10,446 bases of DNA, from contig DLGS01000358.1 in NCBI GenBank assembly GCA_002482815.1, positions 1 through 10,446 of the forward strand, written 5' to 3'. A model generated the notes under the pieces. The model was not told the origin of the DNA. It was given only the letters and a program-made list of their open reading frames with translations, and searched no databases. Below, one piece after another: positions 1 through 7,326 of this stretch. Every line of letters starts with the position of its first letter. Position 1 is the first letter of the stretch. Position numbers and translations under genes: made by a program. The stretch comes from Bacteroidetes bacterium UBA7688. GTDB lineage: Bacteria; Bacteroidota; Bacteroidia; Chitinophagales; Chitinophagaceae.

Positions 1-833
1 GCAAAGAAGCGCGTGTCTTATTTATGCTTGTCATCCTTGTGGTAAGTAATAAATGGTTGCGGGTGCCGGCAGAAGGAGTTCGCAAGCTCGCTACGATTGG
101 TGGCCTGATGGCGGTGCATTGGATAGCATTTTATGCGGCCATCAAATTTTCGAATGCATCTATTGCCCTTGTATGCTTGTCTACTTCCAGCATTTTTACT
201 TCAATATTGGACCCGCTTCTCAACAAGACGAAATACAACATTAAAGAGTTGTCGTTAGGAATGCTTGCTCTTGCGGGAATGTACCTGATTTATCATTTTC
301 AGGAGATTTATGGCATTGGTATCTTGCTGGGAATTCTTGCTGCATTGCTCAGTACAATTTTCACGATTTACAACAAAAGGATTGCCCATTTATATCCTAG
401 CCGCACCATGGTATTTTATGAAATGACCACAGGTTTAATCATCATTACTGCTGTTTTGCCTTTTTTGTTTTACTACCTGCCCGATACAGTTTTTATTCCG
501 GCTCAGGATAATGTGTTATCCATGTTTGATAATTTTCCGGGTAGCCTGATGAAGATGAAAAATGATTGGATCTGGTTGATTATTCTTGCTTTGTGCTGCA
601 CTGTTTGGGCACAGACGCTGGCACTGAATGCACTGAAAAAACTGAGCGCATTTACGATTACACTTACTGTAAATATGGAACCTGTTTATGGTATATTGCT
701 GGCCATTCTCATTTACCGGGAAGACAAGGAATTGAATTATGGCTTCTTTGCCGGAATGGCCTTGATTTGTCTGTCTGTTATTCTACAGACCAGAGCGTTA
801 TTACTACAAAATAAAAGAAAGTCTGCTGTTTAG
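1..833 (+). CDS. EamA/DMT-family inner-membrane transporter, 5' end cut by the window
   Basis: This is the 3' part of a drug/metabolite-transporter (EamA) permease; the family exports small metabolites, but the substrate cannot be read from sequence. The frame is open from base 3 (KEARVLF before the first visible Met at 24), so that Met is internal and the true start lies outside the window. Roughly 276 residues remain of a family norm of about 290-310, so the first membrane helix and part of the second are missing. Two EamA repeats are visible as a series of hydrophobic helices. The second repeat carries the typical segment NMEPVYGILLAILIYRE near residue 225, and a charged tail (QNKRKSAV) closes the protein. 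A soluble insert of about 35 residues separates the halves. The stop codon overlaps the stop of the minus-strand gene at 830. Family assignment is solid; substrate is unknown. Confidence 0.88.
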   Translation, partial: KEARVLFMLVILVVSNKWLRVPAEGVRKLATIGGLMAVHWIAFYAAIKFSNASIALVCLSTSSIFTSILDPLLNKTKYNIKELSLGMLALAGMYLIYHFQEIYGIGILLGILAALLSTIFTIYNKRIAHLYPSRTMVFYEMTTGLIIITAVLPFLFYYLPDTVFIPAQDNVLSMFDNFPGSLMKMKNDWIWLIILALCCTVWAQTLALNALKKLSAFTITLTVNMEPVYGILLAILIYREDKELNYGFFAGMALICLSVILQTRALLLQNKRKSAV

Positions 834-1048
834 GATTTTACCCTACGGTTATATTTCCACCAGACAAAACCTAAAATACTGATGAAGGTAATGGGTAACA
901 TGGCCAGGTAAAGAATGCCGATATTCAATCCATCCGCGCCTTTTTCGCCAAGCTGATTGGCTGTTTGTGCACATACAGAGCAACCTTGAGCCCAGAGTTT
1001 TGATAGGGGCAAAGTCAGCAAAATAAGCAGGGCAAAAAATCTTTTCAT
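830..1048 (-). CDS. Small membrane protein with a periplasmic CxxC motif (72 aa), function unknown
   Basis: A 72-residue protein starting MKRFFALLILLTLPL. A longer reading from 1081 adds 11 non-membrane residues, and the internal ATG at 1048 is preferred because it immediately precedes a clean signal-peptide-like helix. The layout is: signal peptide or helix 1 (1-20, ending LWAQ), then GCSVCAQ (CxxC at about 22-25), a short soluble link, a second helix (about 43-63) and a basic tail WWKYNRRVKS. Similar short Bacteroidota proteins with a C-x-x-C, a 'GLNxGILYL' segment and a terminal WW/basic tail exist; I recall them being found near respiratory genes, but none are here. It lies 52 bp downstream of the TonB receptor on the same strand and could be co-transcribed or use its own -7 box at 1067-1074. 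Its stop overlaps that of the convergent transporter. The CxxC might bind metal, carry a disulfide or attach a cofactor; this is inference. Confidence 0.72.
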   Translation of the reverse strand: MKRFFALLILLTLPLSKLWAQGCSVCAQTANQLGEKGADGLNIGILYLAMLPITFISILGFVWWKYNRRVKS

Positions 1049-1066
1049 TGTCGGATAATCAGATCC

Positions 1067-1074
1067 CAAAATTA
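1067..1074 (-). promoter_or_regulatory. Candidate Bacteroidota -7 element (TAnnTTTG) for the small CxxC gene
   Basis: On the minus strand the bases read TAATTTTG, a full match to the Bacteroidota -7 consensus TAnnTTTG, 18 nt before the ATG at 1048. I find no TTG/TTTG at the right distance for a -33 element, so this may be weak or a chance match in AT-rich DNA. If active, the small gene can be transcribed independently of the receptor. Confidence 0.3.
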
Positions 1075-1100
1075 AGCACAAAATTTCGGGTGCCGGTTTT

Positions 1101-3425
1101 TTATTTAAAATTAAAATTCCAGGTTACAGAAGGGACAAAACGGAAAAGACTGTACTGTACAGCCTGCGTTAGATTAGGATTGTTCGGATCTTCGCGGAAG
1201 TTGATAATGTAGGCATTTTCGCGGCCGTAAGCATTGTATACGCTGAATGCAATCTCAGAGGTGTAATGTTTTTTATCACGCAATTTCCAGGTAGCGCCCA
1301 GATCCAATCTGTGATAGGCGGGCATTCTGTAGCCGTTTCTTTCAGAATAAACAAAAATTGCGCGCCCGTTTGCATCAGGATATTTTCCCGTCGGGAAGGT
1401 TACCGCATTGCCGGTATTGTAAACAAAAGTTCCGGAAACGGTCCATTTTTTGCTAAGGTGATAAATTCCCACTACAGCAAGATTATGGGTCTGGTCCTGG
1501 CGTGCGGCATACCATTCATTGTTATTAATACCGTTTATCTGGCGTTCGGTTCGTGCTAAAGTATAACTGATCCAGCCCGTTACTTTTCCTTCTTTTTTCT
1601 TTACAGAAAATTCGGCTCCGTAGGCTCTTCCTTTACCAAACAACAATTGGCTTTCTACCAGTTCGTTCACATTAATTTCTGCCCCGTCTTTATAATCAAC
1701 CTGGTTTTGCATCGCTTTGTAATAAGTTTCAAAGCTGCATTCGTATTTGTCCTGTTTGAAATTGCGGTAATATCCTATCGAAACCTGGTCTGCAATTTCG
1801 GGTTTGATAATATTACTGTTGGGTATCCAACGGTCGGTTGGACTCGTAGAAGTTGTATTGGACAGCAAGTGCATATGCTGGGTGTTTCGCGCATAAGAAG
1901 CTTTGAATGAATTGGCGTCATTAAGAATATAGGAAGCAGACAAACGTGGTTCAAGGTTCACAAATGTCTTTACAAAATCACCTTTGTCATAACTCATGGT
2001 GTCGATTGGTTCGCCGGCCGGATTGAAATTATAATATTTACCAGGGCCTAACACAGTATAGGCACTCAAACGCAAACCGTAAGACATGCTGAAATGTGGC
2101 GAAGCTTTCCAATCATTATTGATAAATGCAGCATTTTCCCATCCATATCTTTTGCTGACAGAGAAATTATTCACTCCGGAAGTTGAAGATGCCCTGATTT
2201 CTCCCGGAACGATATCATGGTAAATGGAATTGAACCCGAACTTAACGGTGTTTTTAGGATTCGGGTAAAATTGGAATTCCTGTTTCAGGTTCCAGTCTGC
2301 AATTTTAGAAATGATTTTGATATCATTTTTATCTACCGTCAGTCCGATGTTGTAATTGTAATTACTGTAAATAAGAGACGTATTCGAGAATAATTTTGAA
2401 TTGAAAACGTGGTTCCAGCGCAGGGTTCCCGTTGCATTTCCCCAATCGATGCCGAACAATTTGCCTACGCCAATGACATCTTTACCAAAATAACCGGAAA
2501 GGTATACTCTGTCTTTTTCGCCAAGTGTATAATTCGCTTTCAGATTAAGGTCATAAAAATAAAGCTTGTTGTTTCGCTGGTCAGGATTGTTGGAGAGTTT
2601 GAGAAACATATCGGCGTAAGTTCTGCGGCCGGAAATCAGGAAAGAACCTTTGTTTTTTACAATCGGGCCCTGCACCATCAATCGAGATGCAATCAGTCCC
2701 AACCCACCTGATACTTCATAATTTTTGTTATTACCATCATTCATTCTCACATCCATCACACTGGCCAGTCTTCCACCAAATTGTGCAGGCATATTTCCCT
2801 TATAAAGTGTTACATCTTTCAGTGCATCCGAATTGAACGTAGAAAAGAAGCCCAGTAAATGTGAAGCGTTATAAACAGTTGCTTCGTCCAGCAAAATTAG
2901 ATTCTGGTCGGCAGCACCCCCACGTACATAAAAACCACTGCTTCCATCGCCAGAAGACTTTACACCAGGCAATAACTGAAGTGTTTTTAAAATATCGCGC
3001 TCTCCGAATAGGACTGGAATATCCTTTATTTGCGCCATATTCAAACGCTCTACACCCATTGATGTGGAAGTAATATTATCGTTTTTTGCCAAAGCACTAA
3101 CGACTACTTCGTTCAGCTCATTTCCTTTTTCTTCAAGGGAAATATTTTTAGTCACATTTCCTTTCAGGGAAATTTTTTCAATAATTGTTTTATAACCCAG
3201 ATAGGTGTAAACAAGCGTGTAGTCGCCTTCTTTAAGGGATAAAGAATAAAAACCATATTCGTTTGAAGTCGTACCAATGTTCTTTTGTTCAGCTACCTGA
3301 ACGACTACATCGATTAATTTTTCTCCATTCGCATCATCTTTGATCGTTCCGCTAATGGTATGATTTTGAGCATTTGCACAAAAAGAAAGCAATAAAAGAA
3401 GGCCGGATAAGAATTTAGTTTTCAT
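1101..3425 (-). CDS. TonB-dependent outer-membrane receptor with N-terminal CarboxypepD_reg-like domain
   Basis: A 774-residue outer-membrane receptor that would import a ligand using TonB/ExbBD energy. The order is: signal peptide (1-20, MKTKFLSGLLLLLSFCANAQ), carboxypeptidase-regulatory-like Ig-fold domain (about 22-100, ISGTIKDDANGEKL and YGFYSLSLKEGDYTL), a TonB-box-like stretch LNEVVV (104-109), plug (about 125-232) with LQLLPGVKSSGDG, FYVRGGAADQNLILLDE and MPAQFGGRLASVMDVR, then the beta-barrel ending TWNFNFK. The open frame extends to 3500, but the ATG at 3425 is chosen because it starts the signal peptide and because a TAnnTTTG promoter element lies inside the extension. Receptors of this length and architecture are often paired with a DUF4249 lipoprotein; none is adjacent here. 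The gene is divergent from the bestrophin gene and followed by the CxxC protein. The ligand cannot be told from sequence. Confidence 0.93.
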   Translation of the reverse strand: MKTKFLSGLLLLLSFCANAQNHTISGTIKDDANGEKLIDVVVQVAEQKNIGTTSNEYGFYSLSLKEGDYTLVYTYLGYKTIIEKISLKGNVTKNISLEEKGNELNEVVVSALAKNDNITSTSMGVERLNMAQIKDIPVLFGERDILKTLQLLPGVKSSGDGSSGFYVRGGAADQNLILLDEATVYNASHLLGFFSTFNSDALKDVTLYKGNMPAQFGGRLASVMDVRMNDGNNKNYEVSGGLGLIASRLMVQGPIVKNKGSFLISGRRTYADMFLKLSNNPDQRNNKLYFYDLNLKANYTLGEKDRVYLSGYFGKDVIGVGKLFGIDWGNATGTLRWNHVFNSKLFSNTSLIYSNYNYNIGLTVDKNDIKIISKIADWNLKQEFQFYPNPKNTVKFGFNSIYHDIVPGEIRASSTSGVNNFSVSKRYGWENAAFINNDWKASPHFSMSYGLRLSAYTVLGPGKYYNFNPAGEPIDTMSYDKGDFVKTFVNLEPRLSASYILNDANSFKASYARNTQHMHLLSNTTSTSPTDRWIPNSNIIKPEIADQVSIGYYRNFKQDKYECSFETYYKAMQNQVDYKDGAEINVNELVESQLLFGKGRAYGAEFSVKKKEGKVTGWISYTLARTERQINGINNNEWYAARQDQTHNLAVVGIYHLSKKWTVSGTFVYNTGNAVTFPTGKYPDANGRAIFVYSERNGYRMPAYHRLDLGATWKLRDKKHYTSEIAFSVYNAYGRENAYIINFREDPNNPNLTQAVQYSLFRFVPSVTWNFNFK

Positions 3426-3433
3426 AATACCTT

Positions 3434-3538
3434 GAAAGGCGTATATTTTAGAACCGCAAAAGTAGGCGTCTCCGCTCAATTTTAAACTTTTGAAATACAA
3501 TAAAAAGCTAAAAAAATAATTTGTTAAGGACGCCTTTC
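3434..3538. repeat. Three copies of an AGGCGT/ACGCCT hexamer in the divergent promoter region
   Basis: AGGCGT occurs at 3437-3442 and 3464-3469, and its complement ACGCCT at 3530-3535. The outer copies extend to a perfect 9-bp inverted pair, GAAAGGCGT (3434-3442) and ACGCCTTTC (3530-3538). One copy sits between the -33 and -7 elements of the bestrophin promoter, one abuts the receptor -7 element, and one is in the receptor leader. This is what an operator shared by both divergent genes could look like. The sequence is seen directly; the regulatory role is inference. Confidence 0.4.
3457..3464 (-). promoter_or_regulatory. Candidate -7 promoter element for the TonB receptor gene
   Basis: The minus strand reads TACTTTTG, a full match to TAnnTTTG, 31 nt before the receptor ATG at 3425. 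The -33 position lacks a good TTTG, which may mean activator dependence. Its position inside the longer reading frame argues that the upstream Met at 3500 is not used. One AGGCGT hexamer copy (3464-3469) abuts it. Confidence 0.5.
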
Positions 3539-3549
3539 GATTAAATTTG
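3520..3549 (+). promoter_or_regulatory. Bacteroidota-type promoter (-33 TTTG, -7 TAAATTTG) for the bestrophin gene
   Basis: TTTG at 3520-3523 and TAAATTTG at 3542-3549 are separated by 18 bp. Both match the Bacteroidota primary-sigma consensus (TTTG, about 19 bp, TAnnTTTG). The -7 element ends 19 nt before the GTG start at 3569, implying a very short leader, as is common in this phylum. This is the best promoter in the window and it supports the GTG start. Confidence 0.72.
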
Positions 3550-3568
3550 CTTCAAAAGAAACCTCTTT

Positions 3569-4447
3569 GTGAAAGTATATAATAATAAAGCCTGGTTTGC
3601 ATCTTTGTTCTGGATTTCGAGGGCAGATACCGTACGCAAGCTTTTCCCATTAATCATTTTTGTAGTTATTTATTCTCTCGCCATTGCTTTCTGGGAACTG
3701 GAATACCTTCATCTTGGCGACAAAAGCTGGGTTAAAAACATCCCGACTTTGCACAGTCTGTTGGGTTTTGCCATCTCTATTTTGCTTGTTTTTCGTACCA
3801 ATACCGCTTACGACCGATGGTGGGAAGGCCGCAAGCTTTGGGGCTCATTGGTAAATAACAGCCGGAATCTGGCCCTGAAACTGAATATTATGTTGGATGA
3901 AGAGGATAAAGCGACCCGTTCTTTTTTCAGAAAAACCATTCCTTTATATGCAGATGTTTTAAAAACGCACCTTCAATCAGAAGTTACACGTCTTGCTCTG
4001 GATGAAAATGAACATCCTGAATTGGTTAGTATTGATACAAAAAAGCATGTACCCAATCAGGTAGCGCAATTGCTGATGCAACGGGTGAATATGCTTTATA
4101 AAAACAAAAAACTTACCGGGGAACAAATCATTATTCTGAATGGAGAATTGTCTGCGTTTACTGACATTTGTGGCGCCTGCGAGCGGATAAAAAACACGCC
4201 AATCCCTCAGTCATACAGTGCTTTTATCAAAAAATTTATCTTCTTTTATGTGATGACATTGCCATTTGGCTATGTCTTTACCTTAGGATACTACGTTGCG
4301 CCGATAGTCGGTTTTGTGTTTTATGTGTTAGGTAGTATGGAATTGGTTGCAGAGGAAATTGAAGATCCGTTTGGGGTAGATGATAATGATTTGCCGATGG
4401 AAAAGATGGCTTTTAATATCCGAAAGCATGTTGGTGAGATTCTATAA
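3569..4447 (+). CDS. Bestrophin-family (RFP-TM/UPF0187) membrane channel, GTG start
   Basis: A 292-residue homologue of bacterial bestrophins, pentameric inner-membrane ion channels; characterised prokaryotic members conduct cations, eukaryotic ones chloride. Diagnostic segments are FRTNTAYDRWWEGRKLWG (about 75-92), just after the pore helix region, and the C-terminal hallmark EDPFGVDDNDLP (about 265-276). N-terminal WF..LFWISRADTVRKL (9-25), helices at about 27-45 and 62-76, a cytosolic helical middle, and a second pair of helices around 223-258 fit the family, as does the length. The start is GTG: the frame is closed by TAA at 3542, no ATG occurs before about residue 108, and the GTG gives the expected N-terminus 19 nt after a good promoter. 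It is divergent from the TonB receptor and seems to be monocistronic, with a candidate terminator after it. Ion selectivity is not predictable here. Confidence 0.92.
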   Translation: MKVYNNKAWFASLFWISRADTVRKLFPLIIFVVIYSLAIAFWELEYLHLGDKSWVKNIPTLHSLLGFAISILLVFRTNTAYDRWWEGRKLWGSLVNNSRNLALKLNIMLDEEDKATRSFFRKTIPLYADVLKTHLQSEVTRLALDENEHPELVSIDTKKHVPNQVAQLLMQRVNMLYKNKKLTGEQIIILNGELSAFTDICGACERIKNTPIPQSYSAFIKKFIFFYVMTLPFGYVFTLGYYVAPIVGFVFYVLGSMELVAEEIEDPFGVDDNDLPMEKMAFNIRKHVGEIL

Positions 4448-4451
4448 AATG

Positions 4452-4489
4452 AAAATTCATCTGGTTGAAATTTAACACCTGAATTTTTT
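4452..4489 (+). terminator. Probable intrinsic terminator after the bestrophin gene
   Basis: Arms AAAATTCA (4452-4459) and TGAATTTT (4480-4487) are perfect complements. GGT (4463-4465) can add pairs with ACC (4477-4479) across a three-base bulge. The right arm runs into six T residues (4484-4489). It starts 5 bp after the bestrophin stop codon. The stem is AT-rich, so termination may be partial. Confidence 0.45.
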
Positions 4490-4498
4490 CTTCAACTC

Positions 4499-4506
4499 TA
4501 TCTTTG
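4499..4506 (+). promoter_or_regulatory. Candidate -7 promoter element for the lipoprotein-led gene run
   Basis: TATCTTTG matches TAnnTTTG and lies 16 nt before the ATG at 4523, just past the candidate terminator. No TTG is found 17-23 bp upstream (nearest 4465-4467, too far), so the promoter may be weak or regulated. Its position suggests that transcription of the downstream six genes begins here. Confidence 0.45.
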
Positions 4507-4522
4507 CAACAGAGAAGTAATT

Positions 4523-4840
4523 ATGATGAATCGTGCAATGATGGCGCTTTTCCCTCTTATGCTATTATTGGGAAGTTGTGCAAGCAAAAAAGAAAATGTG
4601 TTGACACCTGCTCAAAGACAGGCAAGGCTGGATTCTGTAATTAAACTGCAACAAACTGAAATTCGTGAAATGGAAGCGCAGGCTTTGCGGGATCGGCTCA
4701 GCATTGAAGTAAAAGAAAAAACAGATTCGATTATGGCCGAACGTCAGAAAGGCAGGCTTACAAACAATCCTGTTCCTCAGGCAGTAGTCGTACCTGCAGA
4801 TACAAATTCGAATCCTATTGATACTACCCAAAACCAATAA
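4523..4840 (+). CDS. Small predicted lipoprotein (105 aa), unrecognised
   Basis: I do not recognise a family. The protein begins MMNRAMMALFPLMLLLGSCASKK: a short hydrophobic signal peptide and a lipobox LGSC, predicting lipidation on Cys19 and anchoring in the inner or outer membrane. The residues after the Cys (ASKKEN) are not the acidic run associated with lipoprotein surface export in Flavobacteriia, so a periplasmic face is more likely. Residues about 30-75 are charged and helix-prone (RQARLDSVIKLQQTEIREME) and may form a coiled coil; the tail is rich in P, N, T and Q (PADTNSNPIDTTQNQ) and probably disordered. ATGATG at 4523 offers two starts; the first is given. It ends 3 bp before the next gene, which encodes a secreted protein, so the two are probably co-expressed and may act together in the envelope (inference). 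Confidence 0.8.
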   Translation: MMNRAMMALFPLMLLLGSCASKKENVLTPAQRQARLDSVIKLQQTEIREMEAQALRDRLSIEVKEKTDSIMAERQKGRLTNNPVPQAVVVPADTNSNPIDTTQNQ

Positions 4841-4843
4841 ACC

Positions 4844-6307
4844 ATGACCCGTATTTTCCTTGCGTTTCAATTCTGCTTACTCGCATTTTTTATTCCTGAA
4901 AGTAAAGCCCAACGTGTAATTTACTCTGATTATTCAGATTATGACGTTCGTAACGGCAATATGACTATTGTAGGGAATGTCAATGGTACACTCTATACAT
5001 TCAGGTCTTATGGCAAAGAATACTTCCTGGATGCCTATAACGAAGGCATGGAAAAGAAAGCCACTGTTATACTCGACTTTTTCCCGGATAAAATTTACAA
5101 CATCCGTTTTGTTCCCTTCGATAATCAGATGCTGGTTTTGTACCAAAGCCAGGAGGGAACGAGGATAACCCAGTTTGCGGCAATGCTGAGTGACAAAGGT
5201 ATTTTGCAAAAAACACCTTTGAAAATTGACGAGAAGCGCAGTAGCTTTTTTGGTTCAGGCGATAAAGAGTTTTTTGCTTCTGCCGTGTCTGAAAATAAGG
5301 AACACATCATGATTTACAGCGCAACCAATAAAAACCGGACACTTGAATTTTCCGGTTACCGTCTGGATGCCGCTCAAATGAAAGTGACGAAGAGATTAAA
5401 ATTGAAATATAAAGCGGGGAACGTTATAGCGAATAGCAGTGCATTGATGAGCAATAACGGAAATTTTTATTTGCCTGTTTACACAATTATTGGCAGTCGG
5501 AATTATTCGGATGAATACGCCCTGTTGACTATCAGAAAGGAAGAAGCAGTTTTTAGAAAAACGGAGTTGCCAATAGGAGAAAATTACCTCGAATATCCTT
5601 TTCAGAAAATCGATAATGCGAACGGAAAAATTCATTTTGCTTCATTTTTTTCCGCAAAAAAGAACGGAAATAACGAAGGGGTTGCTGCTGCCACTTTTGA
5701 TATGAATTCGCTTGTTTTTACATCACCTAATTACATTCCGTTCGATGAACAAATGAGAGGTGAATCCGGAGCGCGTAAAAAGGAAAGAGCCTTAAATGAA
5801 TTTCGTATTAACCAATTGATAATCAAAAATGATGGTGGTTTTGTTGTTGCTGCCGAAGAAACCTATGTAACCACGCAAAGTACTTATATGCCGGGCATGG
5901 GGTTTTATTCTTTTTATGCTTCGCCAATGATGTCTCAGTATATCAGGGAGTATCATTATAACGATATTCTCTTGCTTTCTTACAATGCAAATAATGAAAA
6001 GGAATGGCATACGTTTTTACGGAAAGAGCAATACTCCCAGGAAGATGCAGGAATGTTTTCGTCCTACAGCTTGCTCAATACGGGCGGAGGCTTAGGTTTT
6101 TTGTTTAATGATTTCAATAGTCGCCGCTCACGGATTCAATTGTCGTCTGTAGCGGCTGATGGTAAAGTGAACGTAGGTTTTATGGATGCCGGGAACGAAG
6201 ACGACCCCGACTGGCTGCCGCGCCTGGGCAAGCAAATTGATAGTCGTGAAATAGTGGTGCCATGTTTGCGCAAAAAGCAAATATGCTTCGCTAAAATTGT
6301 ACTTTAG
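4844..6307 (+). CDS. Secreted protein of 487 aa, unrecognised, possibly beta-propeller-like
   Basis: No family is recognised with confidence. A signal peptide (MTRIFLAFQFCLLAFFIPESKA, cleavage likely SKA|Q at 22/23) predicts export; there is no lipobox, other membrane helix or obvious type IX C-terminal domain. The body is beta-rich, with short repeated units of a polar turn plus a hydrophobic strand: KEFFASAVSE (141), NGNFYLPVYT (205), GKIHFASFFS (261), GGFVVAAEET (331), GGGLGFLFND (414). These resemble propeller blades but show no canonical kelch, WD or NHL motif. A Tyr/Met-rich stretch lies at 341-372, followed by a well-patterned segment NDILLLSYN and W388. Two Cys near the C-terminus (474, 481) could form a disulfide. 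The gene starts 3 bp after the lipoprotein stop and is followed after 14 bp by a membrane-protein gene, so it belongs to a tight run. The function is unknown. Confidence 0.82.
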   Translation: MTRIFLAFQFCLLAFFIPESKAQRVIYSDYSDYDVRNGNMTIVGNVNGTLYTFRSYGKEYFLDAYNEGMEKKATVILDFFPDKIYNIRFVPFDNQMLVLYQSQEGTRITQFAAMLSDKGILQKTPLKIDEKRSSFFGSGDKEFFASAVSENKEHIMIYSATNKNRTLEFSGYRLDAAQMKVTKRLKLKYKAGNVIANSSALMSNNGNFYLPVYTIIGSRNYSDEYALLTIRKEEAVFRKTELPIGENYLEYPFQKIDNANGKIHFASFFSAKKNGNNEGVAAATFDMNSLVFTSPNYIPFDEQMRGESGARKKERALNEFRINQLIIKNDGGFVVAAEETYVTTQSTYMPGMGFYSFYASPMMSQYIREYHYNDILLLSYNANNEKEWHTFLRKEQYSQEDAGMFSSYSLLNTGGGLGFLFNDFNSRRSRIQLSSVAADGKVNVGFMDAGNEDDPDWLPRLGKQIDSREIVVPCLRKKQICFAKIVL

Positions 6308-6321
6308 CACAAATTTTCTGA

Positions 6322-7308
6322 GTGTTACATCTGGTTCGGAACAATAGCCCTTACACTGCTATCTTATTATTTATTTTTACACTTTGCACACAGTTGCAGG
6401 CCTTGATGCACCCGGTTTTGCCGGTGGCCGAACAGTCGCAATTAATCTATAGCTGGCTGATTTATATCTTTCATTTTGCAGTCGGTAAATCTGCTTTTGG
6501 ATATAGTTTTATTGCTGTAATACTGTTATATATCCAGGCATTGTTGCTGAATGGTATCGTCAACCGGCATCGTCTGTTCAAGCAAAACACATATCTTGTT
6601 GCTTTTGCTTTTCTGAGTTTAGGCGCACTGCATCCCGCTTTGGGGCAGTTTAACTCAATGTCTTTTGTTAGTCTTTGTATTCTGTTTATTATTAACCAGT
6701 TACTACAGCTCAAGCAATCACAAAATGCCAGTAAGCAATTATTTAATATCGGTTTTGTGTTGATGCTGGCTTTTCTGTTGCAGTTTTCTGCCTTGTTTCT
6801 GGTGCTTTTCGCCTTTTTTGCGCTGCTTATCTTAAGACCTTTCAATTTTAAAGAATGGATGATAATGCTTGTAGGATTGACTATGCCTTTATACATGTTA
6901 TTGGTTTTACTGTTTTGCAACGATAAGTTGTCAATCATGCACTTCTGGCCGGATTTGGGTATTTCATTTCCCCGGAAATTGCAACCTGAGCTTTATTTCG
7001 CTGGTTTTTTTGCAGGAATTCTTATCTGGATGTTTTTCAGTTTGTTCAATATGCAAAGGCAATTGCCCAAGGCGCCAATTTATATCCGCCGGTGCTGGAT
7101 TGCCTTTACGGTTTTGATTTTTGTGTCCCTCATTTCGGCCATTTTCAGTGATCCAAAGATAAATTCAGTTTGGATGATAACCTTGCCAGGATTGAGTTTG
7201 ATGCTGGCTCATGCTTTTATTAACGAAAGAAGCAAGAAAATGAACGCAATAAGTTTTTACTTTGCACTCGCTTTGGTAGTATTCTGCCAGATATTTTTAC
7301 CCTTATAA
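6322..7308 (+). CDS. DUF6427-like polytopic membrane protein, GTG start
   Basis: A 328-residue, very hydrophobic protein with about eight to ten predicted helices and no catalytic signature that I can see. The segment RPFNFKEWMIMLVGLTMP (172-189) and the NRHRLFKQNTYL loop (81-92) recall the Bacteroidota-restricted DUF6427 family, whose function is not established. The start is GTG at 6322, directly after an in-frame TGA at 6319. The next Met is at residue 29 and would remove most of the first helix, so the GTG is preferred. It lies 14 bp after the secreted-protein gene and 18 bp before purQ, indicating co-transcription. A link to cell-envelope or isoprenoid metabolism would be a guess from the neighbours only. 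Confidence 0.75.
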   Translation: MLHLVRNNSPYTAILLFIFTLCTQLQALMHPVLPVAEQSQLIYSWLIYIFHFAVGKSAFGYSFIAVILLYIQALLLNGIVNRHRLFKQNTYLVAFAFLSLGALHPALGQFNSMSFVSLCILFIINQLLQLKQSQNASKQLFNIGFVLMLAFLLQFSALFLVLFAFFALLILRPFNFKEWMIMLVGLTMPLYMLLVLLFCNDKLSIMHFWPDLGISFPRKLQPELYFAGFFAGILIWMFFSLFNMQRQLPKAPIYIRRCWIAFTVLIFVSLISAIFSDPKINSVWMITLPGLSLMLAHAFINERSKKMNAISFYFALALVVFCQIFLPL

Positions 7309-7326
7309 AGTTTTATTTTAAAAGAA

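Noticed and set aside
24..833. Treating the Met at 24 as the start of the transporter
   Set aside because: The frame is open and transporter-like upstream to base 3, and the product would lack the first helix of the family.
2409..2711. 100-codon plus-strand open frame antisense to the TonB receptor
   Set aside because: It is a shadow of the receptor gene with no start context or recognisable features; the same holds for those at 1266-1559 and 1647-1910.
3426..3500. N-terminal extension of the TonB receptor to a Met at 3500
   Set aside because: The extension would bury the signal peptide and covers the TAnnTTTG element at 3457-3464.
3561..4447. Bestrophin and TonB receptor as a new defence or toxin-antitoxin pair
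   Set aside because: Both are standard transport families, divergently placed, with no nuclease, kinase, sensor or toxin features.
6471..6938. 155-codon open frame on the minus strand inside the DUF6427-like gene
   Set aside because: It is fully antisense to a good membrane-protein gene, its residue composition looks random, and it has no promoter or family resemblance.
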